Below, one piece after another: positions 18,064 through 27,713 of a stretch of DNA of 63,911 nucleotides. Location of the stretch: NCBI GenBank assembly GCA_018064645.1, contig JAGHUT010000008.1:1-63911 (forward strand), written 5' to 3'. Source of the stretch: Candidatus Crickella merdequi (lineage in GTDB: Bacteria; Bacillota; Clostridia; Peptostreptococcales; Anaerovoracaceae). The notes below the pieces were generated by a model. It had not been told where the DNA came from. It searched no databases and was given only the letters and a program-made list of their open reading frames with translations. Within the stretch, counting starts at the first letter, position 1. Each line of letters begins with the position of its first letter. The position numbers and the translations under genes are program-made.

Positions 18064-19941
18064 TTAATCTCTTCCAGCTCTTCTACGCTCAAGTTCGTGA
18101 AGAAGTTTTTTTCTAAGTCTGATATCCTCTGGTGTAACTTCTACAAGCTCATCATTGCTGATGAACTCGAGTGCTTCCTCGAGGGTAAAAGTTCTTGGCG
18201 GTGTCAGCTTGATGGTATCATCTGAACCTGCCGCTCTCATGTTGGTTGCACGCTTTGCCTTACATGGATTAACGACCATATCGTCGCTTCTCGCATTCAT
18301 TCCGACAATCATTCCCTCATATACATGGGTTCCTGGCTCAACGAACATCTGAACTCTTTCCTGTATGTTGAAAATTGCATATGGAGTACAGTTACCTTCC
18401 TCCTGTGCAATGGCAACTCCGTTGATTCTGTCTGGAATATCCCCCTTCCAAGGCTCAAAACCCTCGAATCTTCTTACCATGGTACCCTCACCGTGAGTAT
18501 CATTGATGAATTCTGTTCTGTAACCCATCAAACCTCTTGTTGGTGCAGTGTAAATGATTCTTGAATATCCGTTGCCTTCACTCATCATCTGCTTCATGAG
18601 TCCCTTACGAAGGTTTAGCTTGGAAATAACTGAACCTGTATACTCATCAGGAACGCTTATTACAACTTCCTCAACAGGCTCAAGCTTTGCGCCTGACTCA
18701 TCTCTTTTTACAACTACCTCAGGCTTTGATACTGCAAGCTCGTAGCCTTCTCTTCTCATGTTCTCTATGAGAATTGAAAGGTGAAGCTCTCCTCGTCCCG
18801 ATACTTTGTAAGCATCTGTTGAATCTGTAGGTTCAACGAGAAGTCCAACGTTAACCTCAAGTTCCTTCTCAAGCCTCTCCTTGATATGTCTTGTTGTTAC
18901 GTACTTGCCGACCTTACCTGCGAATGGTGATGAGTTAACCATAAAGTTCATTGACAATGTAGGCTCTTCAATCTTAATCATCTCCATAGCCTCAGGACAG
19001 TCAACTGCGCAGATAGTCTCTCCGATTGAGATATCAGGAATTCCTGATACTACTACGATATCTCCACACTCAGCTTCATCTACAGATACTCGGCTGAGTC
19101 CTTTATATACAAAAATCTGGTTAAGTTTATTCTTCGATACGCTTCCGTCAGCCTTGGTTACTGCAACCTGCTGAGCCGCCTTGATTACGCCTCTTGTTAC
19201 TCTTCCGATTCCAAGTCTTCCGATGTAGTCATCATATGCGAGTGATGAAACCTGAAGCTGAAGCGGTTCTTCATTCCTGTCAGGATATGGATCGCAGTGG
19301 TCTACGATTGTCTCAAGAAGCGGATCAATATTGAGTCCTCCTAAGCCCTTAGGACTTTTCTTCATCTTGGCAGCACCCTCTCCAATTACGATGTCCATAG
19401 CATCCTCAGGATTTCGTACTGCAATTCCCTGTCTTGCAATTCCGTAGAGAATAGGAAAATCAAGCTGCTCATCATTTGCCTCAAGGTCCATAAACAGCTC
19501 GTATACCTCATCTACGACCTCATCAATTCTGGCATCCTTCTTGTCAATCTTGTTGATAAAGAGGATTGGATTAATTCCCTGCTCAAGAGATTTGTTAAGA
19601 ACGAATCTCGTCTGAGGCATAGGACCCTCGCTTGAGTCAACAAGGAGAATTACTGTGTCTACAGTCTTCATGATTCTTTCTACTTCTGAACTGAAGTCTG
19701 CATGTCCAGGTGTATCTACAATGTTGATCTTGTAGTCCTTGTACATGATTGAGCAGTTCTTGGAATAAATTGTGATTCCTCTTTCTCGCTCTATAGCATC
19801 ACTGTCCATTACACAATCGACTACTTCCTCATTATCACGAAAAACATGTGACTGATTAAGGAGTGCATCTACCAGCGTGGACTTGCCGGCATCTACGTGG
19901 GCAATAACAGCGATATTGATGATTTTTTCTTTTTTACTCAT
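18064..19941 (-). CDS. typA: Translational GTPase TypA/BipA
   Basis: This ribosome-binding GTPase has roles in 50S assembly and stress adaptation. The 625-aa protein shows G1 AHVDAGKST near residue 14, the switch ERERGITI near 50, DTPGHADF near 76 and NKIDKKDAR near 130, followed by EF-G-like domains and the TypA-specific C-terminus. It lies 13 bases before pyc and 8 after the DUF2207 gene, so the three are probably cotranscribed. Confidence 0.95.
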   Translation of the reverse strand: MSKKEKIINIAVIAHVDAGKSTLVDALLNQSHVFRDNEEVVDCVMDSDAIERERGITIYSKNCSIMYKDYKINIVDTPGHADFSSEVERIMKTVDTVILLVDSSEGPMPQTRFVLNKSLEQGINPILFINKIDKKDARIDEVVDEVYELFMDLEANDEQLDFPILYGIARQGIAVRNPEDAMDIVIGEGAAKMKKSPKGLGGLNIDPLLETIVDHCDPYPDRNEEPLQLQVSSLAYDDYIGRLGIGRVTRGVIKAAQQVAVTKADGSVSKNKLNQIFVYKGLSRVSVDEAECGDIVVVSGIPDISIGETICAVDCPEAMEMIKIEEPTLSMNFMVNSSPFAGKVGKYVTTRHIKERLEKELEVNVGLLVEPTDSTDAYKVSGRGELHLSILIENMRREGYELAVSKPEVVVKRDESGAKLEPVEEVVISVPDEYTGSVISKLNLRKGLMKQMMSEGNGYSRIIYTAPTRGLMGYRTEFINDTHGEGTMVRRFEGFEPWKGDIPDRINGVAIAQEEGNCTPYAIFNIQERVQMFVEPGTHVYEGMIVGMNARSDDMVVNPCKAKRATNMRAAGSDDTIKLTPPRTFTLEEALEFISNDELVEVTPEDIRLRKKLLHELERRRAGRD

Positions 19942-19949
19942 TTCTACCT

Positions 19950-21800
19950 TTACTTTCTGCGATCACGACGATGATGACGAATCATCGCATTATATGAATC
20001 CTCCATTGTTCTTGCGAAGGATTTGATATCTTTAGCATAATCAATTGATGTCGGTCTGCTTCTTAGAGTACTCTCTGCATGGCCTTCTACATCATCAGAG
20101 AACCACTCCGGTGCATCAACATCAAGATATTTGAAGGTCTTGGCCCATGTCTCAAGGCCGGAGAAAATCAGTGCGTATGGGAACATATCGTAATAGTAGT
20201 CCGGATTCTCTCTGTATATATCTTCTACATCAGTCCATTTAGCACGATAAATGAACTTACGCAGCTGGTTGAGTCTCATTGCAAGTTCAGCATTACCCTT
20301 ACCTCTTGCAGTCATGATAATGCAGAAGAATACAGATCCCGCTGCGATTATTACTGCCGCAATTGCAGGCAGGTACATTCTGCTGTGAAAAATGAACTGG
20401 TAAAGAGGTGCACATACTGCTACAGCAAAGAGCAGCAGTGAAAGTGTCATTCCAACATGATAGTGAGTTGCATCAACATCATATTTACTGTCAGATCTTC
20501 TGCATATGCTTATAAGTGCAATTACAGAAAGAGTTCCGAACAGCAGAGACTTTGAATAGTCAATATCAACATAGTTATAAATGGCAGTAAACACAGGAAT
20601 CAGTGCTACAGCTGCAGAAATAAGAATTACGCATGCCACTCTGAAAACTCTTGAAAGTGTTGTCTTAGATGCCATTGACTTATCTGCATATCCTGCCTCA
20701 ACATCATAAACGAGCTGCTTGATAGCTCTTCTCAGTCTTGGGCCAAGCTCATCCATGTCGATTGATCTGTTGTCATACACTCCTTCAAAAAGAGTATTGT
20801 ATGCCGATCTGATGAAACGCTCTTCACCCTTAGGCTCTGCGATTTTGACAAGACGATACTTCTTTGGTGCATACTCTGAAATCTTAAGGTATCCCTTTGT
20901 ACCCATATAGATAATCAGCGAAATAATATCTCTAACCTTGACCTTACCCTCATAGATATATGTTATATCTGATGGAGCAATGCCGTCGATTGGATACTTC
21001 TCCTTTGTCTTTGCAATCTTAGGGTCTCTTCCACCAATAAGCCAGAGAAGTGCACTCAGAAGAAGTGCTGCAAGAAGCGCACCTGGAATTGCATATCCGG
21101 CCCATGTGTGGTCAACAGGATCTCTCCAGTATCCGTCAGGAAGTTGAGCCTTAAGAGTTACAGAGAAATTCTCAGGAATCTTCTCTGCAGTAATGGTAAC
21201 TGTTCTCGAAGCCTCATCAGCCTTGTAGTTAAGCTTTGCTGTGTTCTTGGCCATTCCGAACTGTCCAGCATAATACTGAATATCATCCCATGGGAAGTCT
21301 CTAGGGAATTTGACACTGATTGCGATCTCGCCTATAGGAACTCTCCATTCAGGAAGGAGTGCGTCGTAATAGAAAATATCATTCTCTTCAGTTCTCTCTG
21401 CAAATTCCTTGATTGTGTATGTGATTACAAAAGTGTGCTTGCCATGCTTCAGCTTATCAGGATCGTTGATAGTAAGAACTCTTCCTCTGTTACTTTTGGT
21501 AACAAGATAAGAAACACCCTTAACATTAACATCTGTAACCTGATAGTTGCCTGATGGAAGCGATACATCAAGAGTCTTTGCATCCTCTGGCATTCTTACT
21601 GTAATCTTCTCCTCAACACTGTATGAGTGATCATCGAAAACAGTTGTGTTAACCTCGTACCTGACCATCTCGTATGCGAGAGTGTCCGCACTGACATTTG
21701 CTGTGCAGGAGGCAATCAGCCCAATACAAACCATAACAGTCAACGCCAGAGAAATAACTTTCTGTATAAATAAATTGTCTTTTAAGTTCAATGTATTCAT
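19950..21800 (-). CDS. DUF2207-type membrane protein
   Basis: The 616-aa protein has an N-terminal signal/anchor (about residues 12-34), an outside beta-rich domain to about 225 (the DUF2207 ectodomain), a transmembrane helix near 234-255 and a cytoplasmic region (about 260-390). Three or four further transmembrane helices lie at about 395-500, and the basic cytoplasmic tail ends HHRRDRRK. The LIYMGTKGYLKI segment near 300 is typical of the family. Function unknown. It is first in the unit with typA and pyc. Confidence 0.8.
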   Translation of the reverse strand: MNTLNLKDNLFIQKVISLALTVMVCIGLIASCTANVSADTLAYEMVRYEVNTTVFDDHSYSVEEKITVRMPEDAKTLDVSLPSGNYQVTDVNVKGVSYLVTKSNRGRVLTINDPDKLKHGKHTFVITYTIKEFAERTEENDIFYYDALLPEWRVPIGEIAISVKFPRDFPWDDIQYYAGQFGMAKNTAKLNYKADEASRTVTITAEKIPENFSVTLKAQLPDGYWRDPVDHTWAGYAIPGALLAALLLSALLWLIGGRDPKIAKTKEKYPIDGIAPSDITYIYEGKVKVRDIISLIIYMGTKGYLKISEYAPKKYRLVKIAEPKGEERFIRSAYNTLFEGVYDNRSIDMDELGPRLRRAIKQLVYDVEAGYADKSMASKTTLSRVFRVACVILISAAVALIPVFTAIYNYVDIDYSKSLLFGTLSVIALISICRRSDSKYDVDATHYHVGMTLSLLLFAVAVCAPLYQFIFHSRMYLPAIAAVIIAAGSVFFCIIMTARGKGNAELAMRLNQLRKFIYRAKWTDVEDIYRENPDYYYDMFPYALIFSGLETWAKTFKYLDVDAPEWFSDDVEGHAESTLRSRPTSIDYAKDIKSFARTMEDSYNAMIRHHRRDRRK

Positions 21801-21865
21801 CTACTATCTCTTTTCATATAATCTGACCTTAGGCAACAGTACCCCATTAACCCATAATCTATTGT

Positions 21866-21895
21866 ATTATACTACAGAACACCCTTGTTTTTCAA
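21866..21895 (-). promoter_or_regulatory. Promoter of the DUF2207-typA-pyc unit
   Basis: On the minus strand TTGAAA (21890-21895) and TATAAT (21866-21871) are 18 bases apart, about 65 bases before the DUF2207 start. Confidence 0.65.
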
Positions 21896-21919
21896 TGGAA
21901 TGAGGATGTGGATTTTGTG

Positions 21920-21948
21920 TTGAAAGCCTTAATAAGTCGGTGTAAAAT
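21920..21948 (+). promoter_or_regulatory. Promoter of the dCMP deaminase-dapB unit
   Basis: TTGAAA (21920-21925) and TAAAAT (21943-21948) with a 17-base spacer stand about 50 bases before the ATG at 22000. This and the leftward promoter make the gap divergent. Confidence 0.65.
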
Positions 21949-21999
21949 CGTTATTAGAGGCGCACAGAAAGGCGCTATTTCAAAGTACAGGAGACAGGT

Positions 22000-22485
22000 A
22001 TGAAGAGACAGGAGTATATTAGCTGGGATGAATATTTCATGGGAGTATCGGTCCTCGCAGGAAAGAGAAGCAAGGATCCAAATACTCAGGTAGGTGCATG
22101 CATCGTAGACGAGAATAATGTCATCCTTTCAACTGGTTATAATGGTTTTCCTAAAGGCTGCTCTGATGATGTTTTTCCATGGGACAGAGAAGCTGAGAAG
22201 GCAGAGGATACTAAATATCCTTATGTAGTTCATGCTGAACTTAATGCAATTCTTAACGCAGGCGGCAAGTCGCTTAGAGGCGCAAGAATCTATGTTGCCC
22301 TCTTCCCTTGCAACGAATGTGCCAAGGCGATTATTCAGTCAGGAATCAGGGAAGTCGTTTATCTATCAGACAAGTATGACGGCACTCCAATGAATATTGC
22401 ATCAAAGACTATGCTTAGAGCTGCAGGCGTATCTCTTACAAGATTTGAACCTGTAGCTGATTCTATTACTCTTGATTTCAAATAA
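22000..22485 (+). CDS. dCMP/cytidine deaminase-family protein
   Basis: It probably deaminates dCMP to dUMP for dTTP synthesis (ComEB-type). The 161-aa protein has the zinc/catalytic set H78-A-E80 and P103-C104-N-E-C107, and SKDPNTQVGACI near residue 25 typical of dCMP deaminases. An AGGAGAC Shine-Dalgarno precedes the ATG. dapB follows after 15 bases and is probably cotranscribed. Confidence 0.9.
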   Translation: MKRQEYISWDEYFMGVSVLAGKRSKDPNTQVGACIVDENNVILSTGYNGFPKGCSDDVFPWDREAEKAEDTKYPYVVHAELNAILNAGGKSLRGARIYVALFPCNECAKAIIQSGIREVVYLSDKYDGTPMNIASKTMLRAAGVSLTRFEPVADSITLDFK

Positions 22486-22500
22486 TATCGAGGAGGAACT

Positions 22501-23295
22501 ATGAGACTCGTAATTACTGCCCCAAGAGGCAAAATGGGTAACCTTATCACACTCATCGCTGCAGAGCGTGAAGGCATTGAAATTGTCGGAGGACTTGGAC
22601 CAAAAGGAAGAGACTATATCGGTAAGGACATCGGTGAAGTTGCAGGAATCGGCAAGAAGGTCGGAGCTCCTGTTTATGATTCCATTGAGGATATCATCGA
22701 TGAATGTGACTGTGTAATCGACTTCTCAACAGTTGAAGAGGCAATGCACATTCTTGATGTATGTAAGGCGAAAGGCAAGGCTCTTGTTTGCGGAAGTACA
22801 GGCTTCAGTGCAGAGCAGAAGCAGGCTTTCGTAGATGCCGGAGCAGATATCCCTGTTATGCTGGCTGCAAATACTTCAAGAATGGTTAATGTAATGAGTA
22901 AGCTCCTTGCTATGGCAGCAAAGGCTCTCGGCGAGACATGTGATATTGAGATCGTTGATATGCATGACGCAAAGAAGCTTGATTCACCAAGCGGTACAGC
23001 CGGCGAGATGAGAGAGACAATCATCAATGCTATTGGAGAAGAGCGTGAGGCTAAGTACGGCAGAGGTCCTGGAAGAGATCCTCGTGAGGAGATTGAGATC
23101 GGCCACCACTCACTCAGAGGCGGCGACACACCTTCAAGCCACATAGTATACTTCATGGGTAACGGCGAGCGTCTTGAGATTGCTCATCACTCAATCAACT
23201 GGAAGTGCTTCGCAAGCGGAGCTGTAGATGCAGGTCAGTGGATTGTTAATCAGCCTAAGGGCAGCTATGTAATCAGCGACTGCATAGAGCTGTAA
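22501..23295 (+). CDS. dapB: 4-hydroxy-tetrahydrodipicolinate reductase
   Basis: It reduces HTPA with NAD(P)H in the lysine/diaminopimelate pathway. The 264-aa protein shows a modified N-terminal Rossmann motif (APRGKMG), VCGSTGFS near residue 98 and the substrate/catalytic stretch DMHDAKKLDSPSGTA near 158-172. The C-terminal half has GHHSLRGGD and EIAHHSINW. A GAGGAGG Shine-Dalgarno precedes the ATG. A strong terminator follows. Confidence 0.95.
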   Translation: MRLVITAPRGKMGNLITLIAAEREGIEIVGGLGPKGRDYIGKDIGEVAGIGKKVGAPVYDSIEDIIDECDCVIDFSTVEEAMHILDVCKAKGKALVCGSTGFSAEQKQAFVDAGADIPVMLAANTSRMVNVMSKLLAMAAKALGETCDIEIVDMHDAKKLDSPSGTAGEMRETIINAIGEEREAKYGRGPGRDPREEIEIGHHSLRGGDTPSSHIVYFMGNGERLEIAHHSINWKCFASGAVDAGQWIVNQPKGSYVISDCIEL

Positions 23296-23310
23296 CAGCA
23301 AGCATATAAG

Positions 23311-23345
23311 CAAACAGACTGTCACAATGACAGTCTGTTTTTTAA
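23311..23345 (+). terminator. Intrinsic terminator after dapB
   Basis: AAACAGACTGTC and GACAGTCTGTTT pair around a short loop, followed by T residues. The downstream arm also contains the ATGACA that could serve as the -35 of the RNA at 23363. Confidence 0.9.
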
Positions 23346-23362
23346 AGGCATAATATATTGAT

Positions 23363-23546
23363 CGATATGTTTAATTTCTGATGTCTACTATGAAGTGGGA
23401 GAATGGGTCGAGCCTGCCAATGGTTTCTGCGAAGACAGGTGGAGAGACTCCTCCGAGGGAATACACTTTTTCATGGAGCGACAGCAGTGTGTCGACTATC
23501 AGACTAAATAACGACAGCAAAAAACCGCCGGCGATCCGGCGGTTTT
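23363..23546 (+). ncRNA. Candidate orphan structured RNA, unassigned class
   Basis: This gap between convergent genes holds a possible promoter (ATGACA at 23327-23332, TAATAT at 23351-23356, 18-base spacer), a compactly foldable stretch and a GC-rich terminator. Pairings seen by eye: TCTGAT (23377-23382) with ATCAGA (23498-23503), TTTA (23370-23373) with TAAA (23505-23508), ATGAA/GTG (23390-23397) with CAC/TTCAT (23464-23474), hairpin CGACA/TGTCG (23479-23494) and local hairpins CCTG/CAGG and GGAG/CTCC inside. No coding frame is convincing. No gene lies downstream on this strand, so a cis-acting riboswitch is unlikely. I could not match it to 6S, tmRNA, SRP, RNase P or a known riboswitch. Confidence 0.45.
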
Positions 23547-23548
23547 AT
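23517..23548. terminator. Strong intrinsic terminator, probably bidirectional
   Basis: CCGCCGG and CCGGCGG around CGAT form a very stable stem flanked by A and T runs. It serves the candidate RNA on the plus strand and the flavoprotein gene ending at 23555 on the minus strand. Confidence 0.9.
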
Positions 23549-23554
23549 CGTATC

Positions 23555-25117
23555 CTATTCAGCAGCAAAGCGACTGATAATGCTCTGCGCCGCTTTAATT
23601 CCGTCACATGCGGCAGAAGTTATTCCTCCCGCATATCCGGCACCCTCTCCCGCAGGATAGATGCCCTTTATGTTGCTCTCACAGTCTCCATTTCGGAGAA
23701 TGCGAATCGGAGATGAACTTCTTGTCTCAACAGCGGTTATCACTGCCTCTGGCATGTCGTATCCCTTAATCTTCTTCGCGAAGAATGGTACAGCCTCGCG
23801 AATCGCCTCAGATGCGAACTCCGGCATAGATGCAATTACTGCCTCAGCCTTAGACCCCTCTGCAGCCAGAAAATCCCCCATAGAGCACGACGGTGCCTTG
23901 TAGTTCCTACCACCGTTCTCAAAGGCAAGTCTCTCATACTTTTCCTGGAAGCGAACGCCAGCAAGTGGATCCTCTCCATCAAAATCCGAGGTTCTTACAT
24001 CGCAGAGAATTCCGCTGTTCGCGGTTCCACTGTCACGCTTTCTATTGCTCATGCCGTTAACAGAAATCTCGCCCTCGCTGTTGGAACAGACAACAACCTC
24101 GCCACCTGGGCACATACAGAATGAGTATACGCCCCTTCCGTTGGCCGCGTGATATGCCAGCTTATAATCTGCAGGAGGAAGCCTGTCCTCTGAGCCATAT
24201 TGAGCTCTGTCAATAATCACCTGAGGATGTTCCATACGAACTCCGATAGAGAAAGGTTTCTGCTGAATATCCATACCAAGCTCGTTGATGTGCTTGAAAG
24301 TATCCCTCGCACTGTGACCAACGGCAAGAATCATGGCATTTGTCTCGACGGTCTCACGTCCTGTGGCACTTACAATCTCAGCTCCGCAGAGCTCCCCATC
24401 TTTGAGAAGAATTCTGTCAAGTCTTGTTCCGAATCTCACCTGTCCACCGAGAGAAATAATCTCCTTACGAAGGTTCACGATAACCTCCCTAAGCACATCT
24501 GTTCCGATATGCGGTCTGTGAAGGTACATGATATCTTCTCCGGCACCAGCCCTGCAGAAATCTGCAAGGACCTGTCTGATGTGACCGTTTCTGATTCCGC
24601 TTGTAAGTTTCCCGTCAGAGAAGGTTCCGGCACCGCCCTCACCAAAGAGCATATTAGATTCAAGCTTAAGCTCTCCACCAGCTCTAAAAGCCTCTACATC
24701 TTCAACTCTCTCTTCCATGGCCGCACCTCTCTCGATAACAAGAGGTCTGTAACCACGACGAGCAAGCTCAAGCGCAGCAAAAATTCCGCACGGACCAAAT
24801 CCCACGATAAGAGGTCTTCCACTTAATCTTTCGCTGCCTGCCACTGGCTCAACAGGATTCTCCCTGGAATCATCAACAAGCATCAGCTGATTAGCCTTGA
24901 GGCCCTTCATCTTAGGATCAATTCTTCTGTCACACCAGAAATCCACAGTGTACACAAGACGTATGTCCTGCTTGTTTCTCGCATCGATGGATTCGCGTCT
25001 TAGCTCCCAATCAATTATCATGCCCGGCTTGAGTCTGAGCTTCTTCTCTATCATGCCGGGCAATCTGTCCTTCGATTCGCCTATATTTAACTTAATTTCG
25101 TTAATTCTGTAGTGCAT
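23555..25117 (-). CDS. FAD-dependent dehydrogenase, COG2509 family
   Basis: The start at 25117 gives 520 aa beginning MHYRINEIKLNIGE. An N-terminal helper domain (about 1-95) is followed by a GxGxxG-type FAD motif VGFGPCGIFAALELARRG near residue 105, LFGEGGAGTFSDGKL near 165, a second nucleotide stretch ILAVGHSARD and the terminal GEGAGYAGGITSAA motif. These proteins are conserved flavoproteins of unknown substrate. It lies ten bases after the HI0933-like flavoprotein gene in a unit with metK. Confidence 0.85.
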   Translation of the reverse strand: MHYRINEIKLNIGESKDRLPGMIEKKLRLKPGMIIDWELRRESIDARNKQDIRLVYTVDFWCDRRIDPKMKGLKANQLMLVDDSRENPVEPVAGSERLSGRPLIVGFGPCGIFAALELARRGYRPLVIERGAAMEERVEDVEAFRAGGELKLESNMLFGEGGAGTFSDGKLTSGIRNGHIRQVLADFCRAGAGEDIMYLHRPHIGTDVLREVIVNLRKEIISLGGQVRFGTRLDRILLKDGELCGAEIVSATGRETVETNAMILAVGHSARDTFKHINELGMDIQQKPFSIGVRMEHPQVIIDRAQYGSEDRLPPADYKLAYHAANGRGVYSFCMCPGGEVVVCSNSEGEISVNGMSNRKRDSGTANSGILCDVRTSDFDGEDPLAGVRFQEKYERLAFENGGRNYKAPSCSMGDFLAAEGSKAEAVIASMPEFASEAIREAVPFFAKKIKGYDMPEAVITAVETRSSSPIRILRNGDCESNIKGIYPAGEGAGYAGGITSAACDGIKAAQSIISRFAAE

Positions 25118-25127
25118 TTTGTTCTTT

Positions 25128-26336
25128 CTATTCTGCAATTGCTCTTCCAGCCTTCATTCCGCTGATCCATGCATAAGTCAGATTATATCCGCCACAAGGA
25201 CCATCATAATCTGCAAGCTCACCCACGACGTACATTCCAGGAACAAGCTTAGACTCACAAGTTGCCTCATCAAACTCTTCAAGAGCAACACCGCCGGAAG
25301 TGCACTGAGCATCCTTCCAGCCTTTAACTGCTGAAGGTCTGAAACTTGGTCCATGGACGCATGCAGCAACTCTGTCGAGCTCCTCATCTGACAGCTCTGC
25401 TATCAGCAGTTCCCTGTCAACATCTGCCCTTTCGAGTACATACCTGGCAATCGCTTCTTTAAGGACACTGCGAAGAAGGCTTTCTGCTGTCTCGCCCTGC
25501 TTATAAGTCGCAACTCTCTTCTGTTCCTCTTCACGTCTTAGTCCCAGGAATGCTCTTATATATCCCTCATACAGGTCAAGTTTGATTTCGAACATGCTGA
25601 GGTCGCGGCTTCCGCTTCTCATGAAGCGAGTCATATTGAATACACAGATTCCGCTGAGGCCGTAACGTGTAAACTGTATCTCCCCAGCCTCTGCAAAGAT
25701 CTTCTCTCCGTCCTTCCAGAGAGACACTTCTCCTCGCGCTCTGTTACCGCCCAGGTTCTCACAGCCCTGTTTTTCACATTCAACAGAAGTGAGTACCGGA
25801 ATTGGGCTTATTACCTTGTGACCAAGTTCTCTCGCCCATCGGTATCCGTCTCCAGTAGTACCGAAGCCGGGACCTGACTTGCCGCCACAGGCAAGAACGA
25901 GCCTGCCTGCTTCTACGATGAAGGTGGAAGTGATTCCATCGACTTTTGTCTCATAGCTGATTGCGAAGCCTGAAGCATTGCGCTCAACTTTGTTAACGCA
26001 GGCATTATAAAGCAGCTCGACACCGCACTCCTCCATTCTGTCAGCGAATAGTTCTGCGACATCGGCTGCTGATTCTGAATAAGGATAAACGAGACCGTTA
26101 TCATAGATGCGCAGTGCAATTCCGAGTCTTTCGAGGAAGACTCTGGCCTCGTCATATCCTTCTGCTCCTGTGTTAGTGATATTGCATCTTCCGCTTCCTG
26201 TTGCACGAAGTTTCTTGCCCGCTTCAGCGTTCTTCTCGATTACGAGTACGTTAAGTTCAGGCGCAAGCCTAAGTGCTTCAAGCGCCGCTGTCATTCCTGC
26301 AGGACCTGCTCCAATTACTGCAATATCATATCTCAT
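25128..26336 (-). CDS. HI0933/YhiN-family FAD-binding oxidoreductase
   Basis: The 402-aa flavoprotein begins with an FAD-binding Rossmann motif (VIGAGPAGMTAALEA). It has the family signature RATGSGRCNITNTGA near residue 45, LACGGKSGPGFGTTGDG near 180, and a C-terminal CTSGGVALEE plus GPCGGYNLTYAW motif. The HI0933-like family is commonly annotated 'aminoacetone oxidase family', but the substrate is not established. It lies two bases after metK and is probably under the same riboswitch-controlled transcript. Confidence 0.88.
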   Translation of the reverse strand: MRYDIAVIGAGPAGMTAALEALRLAPELNVLVIEKNAEAGKKLRATGSGRCNITNTGAEGYDEARVFLERLGIALRIYDNGLVYPYSESAADVAELFADRMEECGVELLYNACVNKVERNASGFAISYETKVDGITSTFIVEAGRLVLACGGKSGPGFGTTGDGYRWARELGHKVISPIPVLTSVECEKQGCENLGGNRARGEVSLWKDGEKIFAEAGEIQFTRYGLSGICVFNMTRFMRSGSRDLSMFEIKLDLYEGYIRAFLGLRREEEQKRVATYKQGETAESLLRSVLKEAIARYVLERADVDRELLIAELSDEELDRVAACVHGPSFRPSAVKGWKDAQCTSGGVALEEFDEATCESKLVPGMYVVGELADYDGPCGGYNLTYAWISGMKAGRAIAE

Positions 26337-26338
26337 TA

Positions 26339-27523
26339 TTAGAGTCCTGCTGCCTCTCTAAGCTCAGCTGCTCTGTCTGTCTGCTCCCACTTCATGTCAG
26401 CAGCATTGCTTCCAAAGTGACCGTATGCAGCAAGCTTTCTGTAAATTGGCTTTCTGAGATCAAGAGTCTTGATGATAGCAGCCGGTCTCATATCGAAGTG
26501 AGACTTGATAAGCTCTACGATTGCCTCGTCATCAATCTTGCCGGTGCCGAAAGTATCGCAATATACTGATACAGGATGTGCAACACCGATAGCGTAAGCA
26601 AGCTCAACCTCGCATCTGTCTGCAATTCCTGCAGCTACAATGTTCTTAGCGATATATCTTGCCATGTATGCAGCACTTCTGTCTACCTTCGTTGGATCCT
26701 TTCCTGAGAAAGCTCCGCCGCCGTGGCTTGATCTTCCACCGTATGTATCTACGATAATCTTACGTCCTGTTAGGCCGGAATCTCCCATAGGTCCTCCGAT
26801 TACAAATCTGCCTGTTGGGTTAACGAAGAATCTTGTCTTCTCGTCGATAAGCTCAGCAGGTACGATTGGCTTGATTACATGCTCCATAAGGTCAGCTCTG
26901 ATCTGCTCAAGTGTAGCTGATGCCTTGTGCTGTGTTGAGATGAGGATAGTATCGATTCTCTTAATCTCTCCATCCTCAATGTCAACTGTAACCTGAGTCT
27001 TTCCATCCGGCTCAAGGTAATCAACGATTCCGTCTTTTCTTACTGCTGTAAGCTGCTTTGCGAGCTTGTGTGAAAGTTCCAGTGACAGCGGCATAAGCTC
27101 CTCTGTCTCTGTGCATGCGTATCCGAACATCATACCCTGGTCTCCGGCACCGATGAGTTCAAGTTCATCTCTCTCTGCACCTTCCTTAACCTCAAGTGAT
27201 TCGTCAACACCCATGGCGATGTCAGGTGACTGCTCTTCAAGCTTAACAATTACCTGGCATGTGTTACCATCGAAGCAAGCCTCCTCGCAGTCATAGCCGA
27301 TGTTCTTCACAACTTCTCTTACTACAGCCTCGTAATCAACATCGGCAGTTGTTGTAACCTCTCCGAAAATCATTACAAAGCCTGTCTTTGTGCATGTCTC
27401 ACAAGCAACGTGAGCATCTGGATCCTGTGCAATAATTGCATCAAGGATTGCATCTGACACCTGATCACACACTTTATCAGGATGTCCTTCAGTTACTGAT
27501 TCTGATGTAAAAAGTTTTCTCAT
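26339..27523 (-). CDS. metK: S-adenosylmethionine synthetase
   Basis: It makes SAM from methionine and ATP. The 394-aa protein shows [14 protein letters not shown] near the N-terminus, [10 protein letters not shown] near 128, [18 protein letters not shown] near 240 and [16 protein letters not shown] near 265, with normal length. It is controlled by an S-box riboswitch directly upstream, and an AAAGGACC Shine-Dalgarno precedes the ATG. Two flavoprotein genes follow. Confidence 0.98.
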   Translation of the reverse strand: MRKLFTSESVTEGHPDKVCDQVSDAILDAIIAQDPDAHVACETCTKTGFVMIFGEVTTTADVDYEAVVREVVKNIGYDCEEACFDGNTCQVIVKLEEQSPDIAMGVDESLEVKEGAERDELELIGAGDQGMMFGYACTETEELMPLSLELSHKLAKQLTAVRKDGIVDYLEPDGKTQVTVDIEDGEIKRIDTILISTQHKASATLEQIRADLMEHVIKPIVPAELIDEKTRFFVNPTGRFVIGGPMGDSGLTGRKIIVDTYGGRSSHGGGAFSGKDPTKVDRSAAYMARYIAKNIVAAGIADRCEVELAYAIGVAHPVSVYCDTFGTGKIDDEAIVELIKSHFDMRPAAIIKTLDLRKPIYRKLAAYGHFGSNAADMKWEQTDRAAELREAAGL

Positions 27524-27551
27524 TTATCTGGTCCTTTCGGTTGTATTACGC

Positions 27552-27706
27552 CATAAAAAAAGCCCCTTGCCACGCGCAAGGAGACCTTAGCTTCTCCTCA
27601 TCTGTCGGGACATGGCGATTCCCGTGGGATTTGGCACCTTCACCCCCAGGTGAGGTTGCCGCGAGATCTAAGGGCCCATTCCCTCCCTCGCTCTTAATAA
27701 GGTTAG
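27552..27706 (-). promoter_or_regulatory. SAM-I (S-box) riboswitch of metK
   Basis: Read on the minus strand, the leader has the S-box core: CTTATTAAGAGCGAGGGAGG, GGCAACC, GGTGCCAAATCC and a closing GATGAGG. The expression platform follows: an antiterminator pairing (GGAGA with TCTCC) and a terminator stem (CTCCTTGC with GCAAGGGG) followed by seven T. SAM should favour the terminator and lower metK expression. Confidence 0.95.
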
Positions 27707-27713
27707 CAAAAAT

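Noticed and set aside
23363-23546. Glycine, ZTP or cobalamin riboswitch
   Set aside because: Short words such as GGGTCG and AGGTGG resemble parts of these classes, but the conserved cores do not follow and no gene lies downstream in the same direction.
23381-23716. A 111-aa plus-strand protein
   Set aside because: The frame runs through the terminator hairpin and into the antisense of the flavoprotein gene, with no ribosome site and no recognisable domain.
24200-24826. A 208-aa plus-strand frame
   Set aside because: It lies antisense inside the well supported FAD-dependent dehydrogenase gene; composition (Ser/Leu/Lys-rich) is typical of a shadow frame.
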